From: Lysinibacillus sp. JNUCC-52
GTDB taxonomy: Bacteria > Bacillota > Bacilli > Bacillales_A > Planococcaceae
Direction of reading: 5' to 3'
Length of the DNA stretch: 64,000 bases
Assembly (NCBI RefSeq): GCF_015999545.1
Contig: NZ_CP065546.1
Coordinates: forward strand, 124,001 to 188,000
Shown here in pieces: positions 26,781-34,152 of the stretch. The number at the start of each line of letters is the position of its first letter. Position 1 is the first letter of the stretch. The notes below the pieces were generated by a model. That model had not been told where the DNA came from. It did not search any database and worked only from the letters and a program-made list of their open reading frames with translations. Position numbers and translations under genes: made by a program.

Positions 26781-27008
26781 TTAAACATGTGCTTTTCTTT
26801 TTGTGATAAGTGAAGCTGAGAGTAGCACAATCCCAAAGATCAAATACCACACCTTTCCTTCATAAGAAATCATAAGTATAAGCTCCAACAAATTTGAGGG
26901 ACCTGAATTAGGACTATCGCTGAATGGATAAGCAAATAAAAAAGGGAAAAGGCCAAAGAATGTAGCAACTAATCCAGAAATCAGAAATAGCTTCGAAAGA
27001 TTTTTCAA
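26781..27008 (-). CDS. Small two-TM membrane protein (75 aa)
   Basis: GGGGGAATTTTC precedes the TTG. Helices lie at about 8-28 and 48-66, with a polar loop SDSPNSGPS. The tail is basic (TKRKAHV). No family recognised. Confidence 0.55.
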   Translation of the reverse strand: MKNLSKLFLISGLVATFFGLFPFLFAYPFSDSPNSGPSNLLELILMISYEGKVWYLIFGIVLLSASLITKRKAHV

Positions 27009-27129
27009 GAAAATTCCCCCAGTCTTTTTAATTTCATTTTAACATGAAATATCTGTGTAATGAGTAACTGGATTTACTGAGAACTTTGATGATGAAGCGA
27101 AAAAATGTGCAATAACAGGAGGTGATTGT

Positions 27130-27940
27130 TTGAAGCGAGTCTTAAATTATGTCGGTTCTAAATGGAATCTGGCTAGCTGGATTGTAATCCAAATGCCTGA
27201 GCATGAGGTGTATCTTGAGCCATTCTTCGGTAGTGGTGCTGTCTTATTCAATAAGCCACCTGCACGTATAGAAACAATAAATGATTTAGATGGCAATATC
27301 GTCAATCTATTCAAAGTCATACGCGACCAGCCTGAACAACTGGCTCAACAAATTCAACTTACGCCCTATTCAAGGCAAGAATACAACGAATCATTTGCTG
27401 CATTAAAGGGTGAATTAAATGCGTTAGAAAGAGCTAGGGTATTCTTAATCCGCTGTTGGATAAAAACAAGTGATCGTACAGGGTGGCGTCACAATGTAGA
27501 TTCATCGACTTTCAGTGCATTGCCTGATTGGCGCAAGCTACCAGCTATCGTTTTAGAAGCAACGGAGCGATTACAAAATGTACAAATTGAAAATTTAGAT
27601 TGAGCAACATTAATAGGCCGTTATAACAAAGAAGACTGTTTGATCTACAGTGATCCACCGTATTTATTAAGCACACGTACAAAAAGACATTATGCTTATG
27701 AAATGACGAATGAGAAATGAACAACACGAGGCATTGCTATTTGCCTTAAATAAGCATCGCGGATTTGCCATGATTAGTGGCTACAACAACGATATGTACA
27801 ATGATTTTTTACGTGGTTGGACAAGGATTTCGAAGATTGCCACAACCGAAGCTGCAAAAGAAAAATGCGAAAGCTTGTGGCTCAATCCTCAAATAATTGA
27901 GCGTGGGTATATACAACAATCGCTTTTTGAAATGGTGTAG
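27130..27940 (+). pseudogene. Dam-type D12 class adenine DNA methyltransferase, broken
   Basis: AGGAGGTGATTGT precedes the TTG. The first part has YVGSKWNLA, VYLEPFFGSGAVLF (the SAM-binding FxGxG motif) and TINDLDGNIVNL. The frame stops at TGA (27601), but the same frame continues with IYSDPPYLLSTRTKR, the catalytic DPPY motif. About 27,705-27,722 a 7-bp insertion (AATGAGA beside AATGAAC) shifts to the frame of the C-terminal part (ALNKHRGFAMISGYNNDMY). Such phage or R-M orphans methylate adenine. With two lesions it is inactive. Confidence 0.85.
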
Positions 27941-28003
27941 GAGGGGCGCAAATATGATGTGTGAAAAAGTTTGGTGGACTTGCGGACATTTTGCTTTTGG
28001 TGC

Positions 28004-28170
28004 TTTGTAACAGGTGAATACAGCATTACAGTTAAAGAGTTAAAGTAGATGACATACGCGATAAATGGTGTCCAGAAGGAACTCAAGGCATTGTAACAGA
28101 TTATGGTTACGATGATGGAAAAAATGAAGAGTGGCTAAAAGATGATATGTCATGTCTAATCTTTAGTTAA
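28004..28170 (+). pseudogene. Small phage-type gene remnant
   Basis: Frames change at about 28,045: VTGEYSITVKEL then KVDDIRDKWCPEGTQGIVTD and WLKDDMSCLIF to TAA. There is no start. It lies directly behind the Dam remnant, as small accessory genes do in phage operons. Identity unknown. Confidence 0.45.
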
Positions 28171-28192
28171 AGCAGTATAAAAAGATTGTTTA

Positions 28193-28402
28193 TTAGTGCT
28201 TCATTAAGTAAAAATAAATTGCTATTAAATAAATGACTATGTATATCACTGCCCAAATTTTATAAATAAACATTAAGCAACCTTTTTCACTTTTAAAGAT
28301 AAGTAATACTAGAAGAGCTATAATAACTTGCAAGATAAATAAAGGGCTGTAGGTTAATTGAGCTATTAAACTAGTCAAAGGTTGTCCTGCTAAATCAGTC
28401 AT
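28193..28402 (-). CDS. Small two-TM membrane protein (69 aa)
   Basis: GGAGGCAAT precedes the ATG at 28402, which I prefer to the longer frame at 28432. Two helices (about 18-38 and 44-66) make up most of the protein. Function unknown. Confidence 0.6.
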   Translation of the reverse strand: MTDLAGQPLTSLIAQLTYSPLFILQVIIALLVLLIFKSEKGCLMFIYKIWAVIYIVIYLIAIYFYLMKH

Positions 28403-28553
28403 ATTGCCTCCAAATAAAGATAATGAAATCAATTAATTTTATCTTTATTCTAAATAAGAATCCATGGAAAGTGTTGGAGATAAAATGAGGCTCTGTTAGT
28501 TAAAAAGAAAAGAGTCTAATGAACAATATGAGGAAAATAAGAAGAAAGAGCGA

Positions 28554-28781
28554 CTATAATATCGCCCTAAAAAATTCATAAAACCCCATATTCATAGGGA
28601 TTGCCCATATCAAGAAACCAAGTAGGGCGATGGGGCCAATAAAGAAATTATAAATCTTTGTCGGCAAGATTTTTCCGAATAACGTTTTGTAGATTGCTAC
28701 GCAAACTATCAGTAGTAATATCATTGGTGGTATAAAAAATAAAAGACTTCCACCAAGTGATATATCTGAAAATATGTCCAT
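28554..28781 (-). CDS. Small two-TM membrane protein (75 aa)
   Basis: CGAGGTAATACA precedes the ATG. Helices at about 10-33 and 45-63 are joined by a basic loop (FGKILPTKIYNF). No family recognised. Confidence 0.55.
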   Translation of the reverse strand: MDIFSDISLGGSLLFFIPPMILLLIVCVAIYKTLFGKILPTKIYNFFIGPIALLGFLIWAIPMNMGFYEFFRAIL

Positions 28782-28818
28782 TGTATTACCTCGTTATGTA
28801 TTTTGTGTAAATTTTACC

Positions 28819-28854
28819 ATAAAAAAGCTGCAGCATCGTCACTCGCTACAGCTA
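28819..28854 (-). terminator. Orphan terminator on minus strand
   Basis: AGCTGTAGC and GCTGCAGCT pair and are followed on the minus strand by TTTTTTATGG. No minus-strand gene now precedes it, so it is probably a relic. Confidence 0.55.
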
Positions 28855-28919
28855 AAAATTGGTTATTCCACTTGAGCCTTTTCAAAAGCATTATACCACA
28901 GCTTAAGGGGGCTAACCTG

Positions 28920-29129
28920 ATGGGCAAACAAGAGCAAATGAAAGTAACGAAAGAGAATTTACTGCAGTGGATTAAGAATTATCATTGGATGGTTGCGACT
29001 ATTGAAGAAGCACGAAAACCAGTAGCAAAGGTTGATAATAATAGTTACATTGGGGCTAAATATGGGAAAAGATTTAACGTTAGAAGATCATGTTTTGACG
29101 AACTTAGGCATAATTTTTACTTTAGTTAA
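28920..29129 (+). pseudogene. Phage late-regulator-like N-terminal fragment
   Basis: TAAGGGGGCTAACCTG precedes the ATG. MKVTKENLLQWIKNYHWMVA resembles the first helix of small phage transcription regulators (RinA/DUF1492-like). After about residue 48 the reading becomes unlike protein (RFNVRRSCFDELR). The next gene starts inside this frame in another register, so the cargo genes appear to have been joined to a truncated phage gene. Confidence 0.4.
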
Positions 29130-29313
29130 AGAAGATAAACTAAGAAGAACTGCAATTCAAGAATCTTTTAGTGGTAAACCACAATTTAAAACAAAGCTAA
29201 CAGAATATGAATTAATTAGAACAGGAAAATTAGAAACATTGATGTATGATATGGACTTCTCAAGAGAGGAAATTGTACGACTTTGTGAAGAGTTAATTAG
29301 GAAAACAAGTTAA
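29062..29313 (+). CDS. Hypothetical protein (83 aa), first of a four-gene set
   Basis: GGGGCTAAAT precedes the ATG; the site is modest. The product is soluble and helical with LTEYELIRTGKLETLMYDMD and REEIVRLCEELIRK. Three further genes follow within 20 bp gaps or overlaps on the same strand. Function unknown. Confidence 0.5.
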   Translation: MGKDLTLEDHVLTNLGIIFTLVKEDKLRRTAIQESFSGKPQFKTKLTEYELIRTGKLETLMYDMDFSREEIVRLCEELIRKTS

Positions 29314-29330
29314 AAAAGAGAGGTATTGAA

Positions 29331-29741
29331 ATGGATATAAAAAAAGAATTTATAAATATTAATATCTCTAAAAATAATTCGGAGATAGTACTCCTACTTA
29401 GTGCAGCTGTTTTAAGCGAAATTATCTTAGATAGAGAAGCATATTATACCAAAAATGCAGAATTAAAAATTTTTACTGTTGAAGTTCTTGAAAAAGATTA
29501 TGGTGAATACTTATTTAATGCTAGACCCGCACTTTTTGCAAGAGCAGTAAAGGATTTAAGAGAGCATCAAAAAAAGGAAATTGAACATTTTTTAAAAACA
29601 ATGAAAAATATCCAAAAATTTTTAAAAGATAATAAGAAAGAAAAAAATGACAAAAATAAATCTAATAATAACAAAGAAAAGAAAACTAATAGTAGCAATA
29701 AAAATGTTATTGATGCATGGCGAGCGGTTATAGAATCATAA
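29331..29741 (+). CDS. Hypothetical protein with Lys/Asn-rich tail (136 aa)
   Basis: AGAGAGGTATTGAA precedes the ATG. Residues 1-95 look folded (VLLLSAAVLSEIILDREAYY, then ARPALFARAVKDLREH). Residues 95-125 are a low-complexity Lys/Asn/Glu linker, followed by a short conserved-looking end, VIDAWRAVIES. The linker plus terminal motif suggests a tethered interaction tail. Family unknown. Confidence 0.55.
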   Translation: MDIKKEFININISKNNSEIVLLLSAAVLSEIILDREAYYTKNAELKIFTVEVLEKDYGEYLFNARPALFARAVKDLREHQKKEIEHFLKTMKNIQKFLKDNKKEKNDKNKSNNNKEKKTNSSNKNVIDAWRAVIES

Positions 29742-29756
29742 AAGTAGGTTGATATA

Positions 29757-29960
29757 ATGTCTATAGAAACTAAGAAGAATTGGGAACGGGATTTTGATTC
29801 CTATGAACTATTTCTAACAGAACGTGAGTATTTCACAAATACCGAATTAAAGGTACGTTTTATAAAAATATATCAAAAAATATACTTATATACTACATTA
29901 ACAAATGTTATTTGCGATTTAGACAAGCGAAGTAAAATACAACAATTCTTTTTTGAATGA
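29757..29960 (+). CDS. Hypothetical protein (67 aa)
   Basis: AGTAGGTTGATATA precedes the ATG. The helical, charged protein (NWERDFDSYELFLTEREYF) ends FFFE at a TGA that overlaps the next ATG (ATGA). It may be half of a split protein with the next gene, because both are helical and tightly coupled. Confidence 0.5.
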   Translation: MSIETKKNWERDFDSYELFLTEREYFTNTELKVRFIKIYQKIYLYTTLTNVICDLDKRSKIQQFFFE

Positions 29961-30424
29961 AAAATAATATGATTATTAGTTTTGATTTAGCAAATCTTAA
30001 TTATATAAATGCTTCTAAACAAATACTAAGGTCAGGGATAGAATCTTTATTCAGGCTTTCAATAGGAATTAGTAGATACATTGAATATCGTGAAAACAAA
30101 AAGATGGGTATTTACACAGCTACTGATAGCTTAAAAAACTTAAAAAGCATGCAAGAAAGTCATAAAGTAGGTAAGTTAACACACTTTGTAATTGGTTATT
30201 TTTCCGAAACGCCAGTTAATGAATGTATGAAACAATTATTTGATCTATATTCAACCTTATCTGGTGCAGTTCATGTAAATGATAAGGATAATTTCATACC
30301 ACATAAATACTTATTAGATTACAATACTGCTAACAGGGAACACATAGAGCCACATCTAATAAATTTTGAAATAGTAATAAATAATGCGATATTTATCTTA
30401 TATTATTTTTCTTTTCACTTATAA
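29957..30424 (+). CDS. HEPN-like helical protein (155 aa), tentative
   Basis: It starts inside the stop of the previous gene (ATGA). The protein is all-helical. SKQILRSGIESLFRLSIGIS near residue 20 and LYSTLSGAVHVND near residue 95 recall HEPN-type proteins such as DUF5677, where a late helix carries an H-containing motif before a disordered turn. The classical RxxxxxH is not evident, so nuclease activity cannot be claimed. The operon context with unknown small genes beside prophage debris suggests a defence or toxin-type set. Confidence 0.45.
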   Translation: MKNNMIISFDLANLNYINASKQILRSGIESLFRLSIGISRYIEYRENKKMGIYTATDSLKNLKSMQESHKVGKLTHFVIGYFSETPVNECMKQLFDLYSTLSGAVHVNDKDNFIPHKYLLDYNTANREHIEPHLINFEIVINNAIFILYYFSFHL

Positions 30425-30589
30425 GACGAAGGTGCTCAAATTCACAAAAGAGATTTATTGGAATTCGAGAAAACGTTAGAAAAGACAGTTGTATTAGAAG
30501 AAATAGAAAAATACTTTGACAGACTACATATTTCTGAATAGCGTGAAACAGATGCAATATTAGGAACAAATGTAAAGCATGTACGATAG
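30425..30589 (+). pseudogene. Decayed small phage-type gene
   Basis: GAAGGTG precedes a frame lacking an ATG. It reads IHKRDLLEFEKTLEKTVVLE then YFDRLHISE, an in-frame TAG at 30,539, and 15 more codons (RETDAILGTNVKHVR) to a TAG at 30,587. Helical composition and position suggest an old phage regulator or spacer gene. Confidence 0.4.
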
Positions 30590-30610
30590 TTTGTGATTAA
30601 AAATTTGTAT

Positions 30611-30776
30611 TGTAAACTCGGAGATAGGTTCGGTGCGGTAAAAGTTTCTTCCCCTGGTATTTATAAAAACCTAAATATTAGTGAAGACAGACCGAAGACC
30701 GACCCGCGCTCCATAGACTAGTTCGGAGCAAGACATACATGGCCGGCCATATTTTTTAAGAAATTAGGTATCTTAA
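30611..30776 (+). ncRNA. Candidate structured RNA, copy C
   Basis: This copy starts TGTAAACTCGGAGATAGG and shares TAGGT-CGGTGC, then GACATACATGGCC, with copy B. A terminal hairpin TTAAGA/TCTTAA encloses AATTAGGT. Between GGTGC and GACATAC it carries about 104 extra bases. Part of that insert (TATAAAAACCTAAATATTAG) is almost the same as the intron domain VI loop at 9,958-9,974. No intact gene follows. Confidence 0.45.
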
Positions 30777-30960
30777 TTAATATAAAGGGCTAAAGACGGG
30801 ATAAGAGTGGTTTTTATGTGAACTTCGTCCACTTTCCATAATTCAGTCAAACTTACTAAACGTGCACGGAAATGCACGAAAACAATTCGATTATAATAAT
30901 AAAATGGTGTAGCTCTACCACGGTTGTTAGAAGTGAGCTAACTCGACATTTTTACCAGAA

Positions 30961-31100
30961 TAGAATAATAGACGAATACAAGGCCTTCATCCAGCGCAGG
31001 TATGGGGGCTTTTAATTTGCTTTGAAAACTGCATCGAACAGCCAAAACGCTTTGAGTTGAGAGGGCAGAGTTTGGTGTGGTTATGAGAGTGAAAACTTAT
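30961..31100 (+). repeat. Dispersed repeat copy R2 (terminator plus tail)
   Basis: AATACAAGGCCTTCATCCAG..GCAGG.ATGGGGGCTTTT aligns with R1 at 16,945, including the following GCTTT.GAAACT and CCAAAAC.CTTTG stretches. It lies 185 bp after RNA copy C, the same relative order as copy B, gene, R3, but with no gene between. No gene lies in 30,777-31,246. Confidence 0.6.
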
Positions 31101-31246
31101 TACATTCTATTCTATATTCTGATTTGTTATTGGGCTAAGGAGGTAAGAGTTTTGAAAAATATAGAAAATACTGGTCTAGTTTAAGAGTTTAGAAGGAATT
31201 TCCATTTTCGAGTCGAATAATGACATAAAGAGGGAGAGTGATTTGA

Positions 31247-31696
31247 ATGACTGAACAAACGAATAGTTCGGATCAGAGTATTTTCATTAGCGATTTAATC
31301 GAAGCGACAAGAGGGAAAGATCAGGAATTGAAGAAATTCATTGATGAACATTTATACATAAAGAAATCCCCTTTCGGCATTGAAAGAATAAACAAAAATA
31401 TAGAGTATTTAGAAACTTTGGATTCGACCCAACAAGCGTTAATTATAGGGAGGAGTGCCGATTTTAAAGAATCTAACGATCCTTCAAAATATTTCCCTGT
31501 ACTAATAGCTTTTTTTGGATTTATCATTTCGCTTTATCAATTACTAGATAAGTTCACTGGCACTGTTATTTATTCATTTATGGTAACCTTTGTATTGTCC
31601 ATTTATTTCACTTGGATAATGATTCGTGCTTTTTCAACATATCCGACAGCAGCATATTTTCATTCTATGGTAACGAACATAAAATTTGAAAAATAG
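31247..31696 (+). CDS. Two-TM membrane protein with charged N-terminal domain
   Basis: AGAGGGAGAGTGATTTGA precedes the ATG. About 85 charged residues are followed by two helices (about 88-108 and 112-133) and a short tail. The layout resembles phage or plasmid membrane sensors, but no family is recognised. It has its own terminator. Confidence 0.55.
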   Translation: MTEQTNSSDQSIFISDLIEATRGKDQELKKFIDEHLYIKKSPFGIERINKNIEYLETLDSTQQALIIGRSADFKESNDPSKYFPVLIAFFGFIISLYQLLDKFTGTVIYSFMVTFVLSIYFTWIMIRAFSTYPTAAYFHSMVTNIKFEK

Positions 31697-31700
31697 TTTA

Positions 31701-31725
31701 AGCATCTCTTAGGAGGTGCTTTTTC
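31701..31725 (+). terminator. Rho-independent terminator
   Basis: AGCATCTC and GAGGTGCT pair with one mismatch around TTAG, followed by TTTTTC. Confidence 0.85.
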
Positions 31726-31810
31726 TATACCTAAAAACAAACTAAGCAACTATCATAATGGGGTGATTACAAAACAAACAAACGAAGATGGAGGTGGTGG
31801 TGTATGAGAT

Positions 31811-32535
31811 ATGGCTAGACCAAGGAATCCGAAACGTGATGAAGCGTTTCAAATGTGGGTTGAAAGGAAAGGGAAAATACTCTTGAAGGATATTGCCGAG
31901 CAGTTGAATTTATCCGATTCGCAAATCCGAAAGTGGAAGAACCAAGATAAATGGGATAACCAATTGAAAGGTAACGTTACTAAATCCAATGGTAACGTTC
32001 CTAAACGAAGTGGGGGCTCCTGCTGGCAATAGCAATGCTAAAAGGCATGGTGCACCAAAGCAAAATCAGAATGCAACAACGCATGGTTTTTTCTCAAAAT
32101 ACTTACCCAAAGAAACACTCGAAATCATGGAGGCAATGAACGAGCGCTCTCCTGCCGATTTAATATGGGACCAAATACAAATCCAGTATGCTGCTATCAT
32201 TCGCGCTCAACGTATTATGCATGTTGAATCAAAAGACGAAATCATAAAAGAGCTCAAACGAGAGAAGGTGCAAGGTGCAAGGTGGTAAAAATCCTTCGCA
32301 TGAAACTGAATACAACTTCCAATTTGCATGGGAACAACAGGCGCAACTACTCACTGCTCAATCGAGAGCTATCGGGGAGTTGCGTTCTTCTATTCGTCAG
32401 TTTGTGGAAATGGCTGATGTTGATGATGAGCGTAGACTTAAACTAAAGCAGATGAAGCTGAATATTGATAAAACGAAAGTGGAGATTGAAAAGCTTGGTT
32501 CTAATCAACAAAATGAACCTATAGAAATTCAAAAT
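31811..32535 (+). pseudogene. Phage terminase small subunit (TerS), frameshifted
   Basis: The N-terminus MARPRNPKRDEAFQMWVER with a helix-turn-helix (IAEQLNLSDSQIRKWKNQDK) is typical of PBSX/YqaS-type small terminases, which bind the packaging site. At about 32,013 five G occur where four would keep frame into [15 protein letters not shown]. At 32,262-32,282 a 7-bp tandem repeat (GGTGCAAGGTGCAAGGTGG) breaks the frame again before NPSHETEYNFQFAWEQQA. The end runs into the hicB terminator rather than the usual C-terminus. Dead gene. Confidence 0.85.
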
Positions 32536-32543
32536 ATCAGCAA

Positions 32544-32573
32544 AAAAAGCAACCTTAATTGGCTGCTTTTTTG
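32544..32573. terminator. Terminator at hicB 3' end
   Basis: AAAAAGCA and TGCTTTTT pair with inner CC/GG pairs; both arms carry A or T runs, so it can work in both directions. The hicB stop lies within it. Confidence 0.75.
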
Positions 32574-32989
32574 TCGTTTTGGTCAATACCAAGAGCCTCT
32601 TTAAGGGAAGCTTGAAGTATCTGTGAGAAGTTTAAACCTGCATCTTCAGCTGCATCTCGTAACCAGCGAGGTAGCGTACAGTTTTTTGTTACGGCTTTAT
32701 TTACAGCCTCATTACGAAATGGGGGCATGTAAACGTCAATAAAGATAATGCGATCTGATTCTGCATGCAAAACGATATCTGCAGGATTTGATGGATTGGG
32801 CAGAGATGTTTCCTTTTCTTCTAATTCAAGGATACGAAAAGCTAACATATCTTTCGCTTCTTGGATACCTTCTTTAATATGGTCAGCTAAAATAGCTGTG
32901 CCCGCAAAGTCAGGGAAATACATTCCTAAACCACCATCGGCTGCAGTTTCAACAACGACTGGGTAAATAAAATGATTGGCGTAGCTCAA
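32555..32989 (-). CDS. hicB: HicB-type antitoxin
   Basis: AAAGGAGGTATTAATA precedes the TTG at 32989, giving about 144 residues. Residues 5-60 form the HicB partial RNase-H fold (YPVVVETAADGGLGMYFPDF). The C-terminal 40 residues form a helical DNA-binding part (LPRWLRDAAEDAGLNFSQIL). HicB neutralises HicA and represses the operon. The hicA gene lies directly upstream. The pair interrupts the decayed terminase region and looks intact. Confidence 0.85.
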   Translation of the reverse strand: MSYANHFIYPVVVETAADGGLGMYFPDFAGTAILADHIKEGIQEAKDMLAFRILELEEKETSLPNPSNPADIVLHAESDRIIFIDVYMPPFRNEAVNKAVTKNCTLPRWLRDAAEDAGLNFSQILQASLKEALGIDQNDKKAAN

Positions 32990-33100
32990 TATTAATACCT
33001 CCTTTCTTTTAAATGCTATTATGTTACTTTTGGACATTGAGGTAAGGCAATATAGAGAAAGGCAAGTTAAGGTAAGGCAATAGATGTAAGCAGAGAGGGG

Positions 33101-33316
33101 TTAGAATTTAACCCCTGAAGTCTGCTCAATACTTTTAAGTGTGCCTACCGGAATCAATCGACCATCAGCTTTTACGCTTATATCAGCAAATCTTGTTGGG
33201 TCATCTTTATGTATGTATCTCTGATGACTGCCAGGACCCTTATGAGTAGGAGATTTGATGAATCCTTCTTTTTTGAGTCTTTTTAGTGCTTCTCTTATGG
33301 TCACTTGCTTTCCCAT
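33101..33316 (-). CDS. hicA: HicA-type mRNA interferase toxin
   Basis: The 71-residue protein has the HicA dsRBD-like fold: [12 protein letters not shown] at the start, then [12 protein letters not shown] containing the catalytic histidine (about residue 31), and [12 protein letters not shown]. HicA cleaves mRNA and is held by HicB. AAAGGAGGTAAGGTA precedes the ATG. It is first in the hicAB operon, with a repeated CGCGTGT operator upstream. Confidence 0.9.
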   Translation of the reverse strand: MGKQVTIREALKRLKKEGFIKSPTHKGPGSHQRYIHKDDPTRFADISVKADGRLIPVGTLKSIEQTSGVKF

Positions 33317-33345
33317 TACCTTACCTCCTTTCTAATATCATTATA

Positions 33346-33407
33346 ACACGCATAAATAACGCGTGTCTATTTTGGGGTGTGAAAATACGCGTGTTTTTTA
33401 TGCGTGT
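33346..33407 (-). promoter_or_regulatory. hicAB operator repeats
   Basis: ACACGCAT and CGCGTGT form an inverted pair at 33,346-33,366. CGCGTGT and TGCGTGT follow at 33,388 and 33,401. Four related half-sites upstream of hicA fit autorepression by HicB. Confidence 0.6.
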
Positions 33408-33429
33408 AATGTTAAAGGAGTTGAGTAAA

Positions 33430-33769
33430 ATGACATTATTAATTGAAAAAGAAGTAAATCCACATTTCGAAACTTTCTTATTCGACTGGCGTTGTAAGAC
33501 ACAAGTCCTCGTCGGTGGTTATGGCTCATCGAAATCCTATCATGTTGCATTAAAGATAATCTTTAAATTACTTGAGGAAAAACGTACAGCTCTAGTCGTT
33601 CGTGTAGTTTACGATACGCACAGGGAAAGTACGTTTTCTTTATTTAGTGAAATCATTGAAGATTTAGGACTAGGAGTGCGGGTTAGCGGAGCGATCTCAA
33701 TCAGCGCTTGATGAGGAACTAGCGCGATTGACAAATTCAATGATAGAAATAGCAAATTACTTAGAATGA
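33430..33769 (+). pseudogene. Terminase large subunit stub fused to another phage gene tail
   Basis: GGAGTTGAGTAAA precedes the ATG. The first 85 codons are a PBSX-type TerL ATPase start: [20 protein letters not shown] (Walker A-like GGYGSSKS), then [17 protein letters not shown]. After EIIEDLGLG the sequence leaves the family and stops at 33,711. An overlapping frame from about 33,683 reads [20 protein letters not shown] to a TGA at 33,767, like the end of a different phage protein. This is a deletion junction that removed most of a prophage. Confidence 0.75.
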
Positions 33770-34152
33770 GAATTTTTTCCCTTTTTTAATTTAGTATACG
33801 AGATTTATGTAATACATTTGTTTGTATGAGCATAACTAATTTAGATCTCAAATTAAGTTTGATAAATCACCTCGTTAGTTTTGCATAGAGTTGATTTTAT
33901 TGTTGGTTATATGTGTTAAAATTGAATTGGTTTGGAAGTCTTGTTTAAGTTTTATTCCTTAATTGGACCAGATTGAGGAATATCGGAGTTGATGAGTTAT
34001 ACTAAAAATCAGAAATAGATTGTTAAGAATTTTACTTTATTTAAAAAGACAGAATAATCTAAGTCAAGGAAATAAGTTAAATTTAAATGTAAACTAAAGT
34101 TTATTTATTACGAATTAATAAAAATAAACTTATCTTATAGAGGTGGATTTAT
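33770..34152. other. AT-rich intergenic region
   Basis: No gene seen. GTAAACTAAAGTTTATTTA at about 34,089 contains the inverted pair AAACT/AGTTT and could be the operator of the downstream WYL regulator. Confidence 0.4.
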
